This document shows positions 62,148 through 64,000 of a stretch of DNA of 64,000 bases, in pieces. The stretch is from assembly GCF_000820305.1 (NCBI RefSeq), contig NZ_CDBH01000069.1, forward strand, positions 1 through 64,000, given 5' to 3'. A program made the position numbers and the translations under genes. Position 1 is the first letter of the stretch. Each line of letters begins with the position of its first letter. Below the pieces are notes generated by a model. It did not search any database, was not told the DNA's origin, and was given only the letters and a program-made list of their open reading frames with translations. This DNA comes from Aeromonas dhakensis. GTDB taxonomy: Bacteria > Pseudomonadota > Gammaproteobacteria > Enterobacterales > Aeromonadaceae.

Positions 62148-62819
62148 ATGAAAGCCATATGGATGCTGGGACTGATGGTATTGGGGGGCTGCAGCAGCAC
62201 CCCCAATACCCCCAAGCCCGATGATCCCGAGTTTGCCCCCGTTTACGGGGAGTCGGAGCCGGTCTCGGTCAGACCGACCGGGGCGATTTTCCAGCCCGAT
62301 CAGGTCAACGGCATCTACTCGGACATCAAGGCTCACAAGGTGGGTGACATCATCACCATCGAGCTGGCCGAGTCCACCTCTGCCTCCAAGAAGGCCAATA
62401 CCCAGAGCGGCAAGGACAACAAGCTGACGATGAACACGGCGATGCTGGGTGGTGTGCCGGTAACGGCCGGCCCCTATGATCTGTCGGCCTCTCTTGGCCA
62501 GAATGGCGCTTTCAAGGGGCAGGCCAAGGCGGATCAGAGCAACAGCCTGCAGGGCAACATCTCCGTCAGCGTGGCCAAGGTGCTGCCCAACGGCAACCTG
62601 CTGGTGCGCGGCGAGAAGTGGATCATGCTCAACAACGGCAATGAATATATCCGGATCACCGGCATGATCCGCCCCGAGGATGTGACCACGGACAACAGCG
62701 TCTCCTCCCAGAAGGTGGCCAATGCCCGCATCCATTACGGTGGTACCGGCGATCTGGCCAACAGCCAGGAACAGGGGTGGCTCACCAGCTTTTTCAATGG
62801 TCCCTGGTGGCCGCTCTAG
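62148..62819 (+). CDS. flgH: Flagellar L-ring lipoprotein FlgH
   Basis: Outer-membrane lipoprotein forming the L ring, 223 residues. Lipobox LGGC with Cys15; family stretches [60 protein letters not shown] and the conserved C-terminal [20 protein letters not shown]. 14 bases after flgG, good AGGAGG site. Confidence 0.96.
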   Translation: MKAIWMLGLMVLGGCSSTPNTPKPDDPEFAPVYGESEPVSVRPTGAIFQPDQVNGIYSDIKAHKVGDIITIELAESTSASKKANTQSGKDNKLTMNTAMLGGVPVTAGPYDLSASLGQNGAFKGQAKADQSNSLQGNISVSVAKVLPNGNLLVRGEKWIMLNNGNEYIRITGMIRPEDVTTDNSVSSQKVANARIHYGGTGDLANSQEQGWLTSFFNGPWWPL

Positions 62820-62827
62820 GAGGTGTT

Positions 62828-63925
62828 ATGAAGTCGCTCCGTCTTGTTGCCCTGTTTTGCTGCCTGTTGCCCCTGGGGATGGCTCATGCCTCCCGGATCA
62901 AGGACATCAGCTCGGTGGAAGGGGTGCGCAGCAACCAGCTGATCGGCTACGGCCTGGTGGTGGGTCTGCCCGGTACGGGTGAGAAGAGCAACGCCTTCAC
63001 CGAGCAGACGTTTCGCACCATGCTGAACAACTTCGGCATCAAGGTGCCGGACAACATCAAGCCCAAGATCAAGGACGTGGCGCCGGTGGCCATCCATGCC
63101 GATCTGCCCCCTTTTTCCAAACCGGGACAGACCATAGATGTGACCGTATCGGCCATCGGTGAGGCCAAGAGCCTGCGTGGCGGCACCCTGCTGCAAAGCT
63201 TCCTGAAAGGGCTGGATGGCCGGGTCTATGCCGTAGCGCAGGGCAGCTTGGTAGTTGGCGGGCTAGGGGCCGAGGGGGCTGACGGCTCCAAGGTGGTGGT
63301 CAATACGCCCACCGTCGGCCGCATCGCCAACGGGGCCACCGTGGAGCGGGAGGTTCCGAACTCCTTCAGCCAGGGGGATACCATCACCTTCAACCTGAAT
63401 CGTCCCGACTTCACCACGGCGCGCCGGCTGGCCGACGTGGTCAATGATCTGGTCGGCCCCAACACCGCGCAGGCACTCGATGCCACCTCGGTCAAGGTCT
63501 ATGCGCCGCGGGATCCGGGCCAGCGGGTCTCCTATCTCGCCACCATCGAGAACCTGGAGGTGGATCCGGCCACCGAGGCGGCCAAGATCATCGTCAACTC
63601 CCGTACCGGCACCATCGTCATCGGCAGCCAGGTGCGGCTCAAGCCGGCGGCCATCAGCCACGGCGGCTTGACGGTCACCATCGCGGAGAATCAGCAGGTG
63701 TCCCAGCCCAATCCGCTCTCGGGTGGCCAGACGGCGGTGACGAACAACTCCACCATCAATGTGCAGCAGGAGCAGGGGCGCATGTTCAAGCTGGATACCG
63801 GGGCGACCCTGGATGATCTGGTGCGGGCGGTGAACCAGGTCGGGGTGGCACCCGGCGACCTGATGGCGATCCTGGAGGCGCTGCAGCAGGCTGGCGCCAT
63901 CGAAGGCCAGCTGGTCATACTGTAA
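62828..63925 (+). CDS. flgI: Flagellar P-ring protein FlgI
   Basis: Periplasmic P-ring subunit, 365 residues. Signal peptide ends LPLGMAHA, then the conserved [20 protein letters not shown] and [21 protein letters not shown]-terminal [20 protein letters not shown] is typical. ATG 62828 after AGGAGGTG is preferred to an upstream start overlapping flgH by many codons. Confidence 0.96.
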   Translation: MKSLRLVALFCCLLPLGMAHASRIKDISSVEGVRSNQLIGYGLVVGLPGTGEKSNAFTEQTFRTMLNNFGIKVPDNIKPKIKDVAPVAIHADLPPFSKPGQTIDVTVSAIGEAKSLRGGTLLQSFLKGLDGRVYAVAQGSLVVGGLGAEGADGSKVVVNTPTVGRIANGATVEREVPNSFSQGDTITFNLNRPDFTTARRLADVVNDLVGPNTAQALDATSVKVYAPRDPGQRVSYLATIENLEVDPATEAAKIIVNSRTGTIVIGSQVRLKPAAISHGGLTVTIAENQQVSQPNPLSGGQTAVTNNSTINVQQEQGRMFKLDTGATLDDLVRAVNQVGVAPGDLMAILEALQQAGAIEGQLVIL

Positions 63926-63972
63926 TCAACAAGCGGCAAGGGGTTGCCACGGGCGGCAATGAGGTAAGCAAA

Positions 63973-64000
63973 ATGGCAGAGTTAGATAACAACGGCGGCG
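63973..64000 (+). CDS. flgJ: Flagellar rod-cap muramidase FlgJ, start only
   Basis: Only the first nine codons (MAELDNNGG) lie within the window. Identity is inferred from position directly after flgI, where flgJ is expected in this operon, and from a GAGGTAA ribosome-binding stretch. Sequence too short to confirm. Confidence 0.6.

Overview
The window is chromosomal DNA of a gammaproteobacterium, most probably an Aeromonas. This rests on the mostly high GC content, a polar-type flagellar block (flgN-flgM-flgA / cheV-cheR-flgBCDEFGHIJ) with sigma-54 style promoters, an AheABC-type RND efflux pump, and a mix of Enterobacteria-like genes (tus, ybiW-ybiY-fsaA, yciT, eamA, rsuA). I recognised genes by reading protein sequence from memory of the families; no database search was run.

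Layout. 1-3.0 kb: acyl-CoA thioesterase II (tesB), a sodium:dicarboxylate symporter and a small methyltransferase. 3.1-9.7 kb: a TetR repressor divergent from a complete periplasmic adaptor / RND pump / outer-membrane channel operon, with a near-perfect AcrR-type operator between them. 9.7-24.8 kb: an O-antigen cluster headed by a JUMPStart/ops element. It contains rmlBDAC (dTDP-L-rhamnose), an fdtA / acyltransferase / PhaJ-like hydratase / fdtB set (N-acylated dTDP-3-amino-3,6-dideoxyhexose), a flippase, three glycosyltransferases, a polymerase, an initiating phosphoglycosyltransferase and a chain-length regulator. Base composition falls sharply inside rmlA and recovers after wzz, so the middle is a replaceable cassette. 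24.9-26.6 kb: a Wzy/WaaL/PglL-family membrane glycan ligase or polymerase with host-like composition.

26.7-33.2 kb: yceH, a very large SNF2-family ATPase, tus (replication terminus binding protein) and a DUF1127 micro-protein. 33.4-38.3 kb: astE, a three-gene 2-oxoacid dehydrogenase operon (E1 alpha, E1 beta, E2, no E3) and a CspA-type cold-shock gene. 38.4-42.3 kb: small conserved unknowns and an orphan YejA-like binding protein. 42.3-48.7 kb: a glycyl-radical enzyme locus (ybiY-ybiW with downstream yciT-like regulator and eamA) divergent from fsaA, with an FNR box and a palindrome in the shared promoter. 48.7-54.0 kb: HD-GYP phosphodiesterase, rsuA, an EamA-family exporter, an OppA-like binding protein and yfcE. 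54.0-64.0 kb: the flagellar block, cut by the window end at the first codons of flgJ.

The most interesting points are the PhaJ-like hydratase in the sugar-nucleotide pathway of the O-antigen cluster (suggesting a 3-hydroxyacyl-modified sugar), the FNR-controlled glycyl-radical/aldolase locus with a linked DeoR-family regulator, the tus gene outside the Enterobacteriaceae, and the recombination boundary inside rmlA. I saw no rRNA, tRNA, insertion sequence, prophage or CRISPR array.
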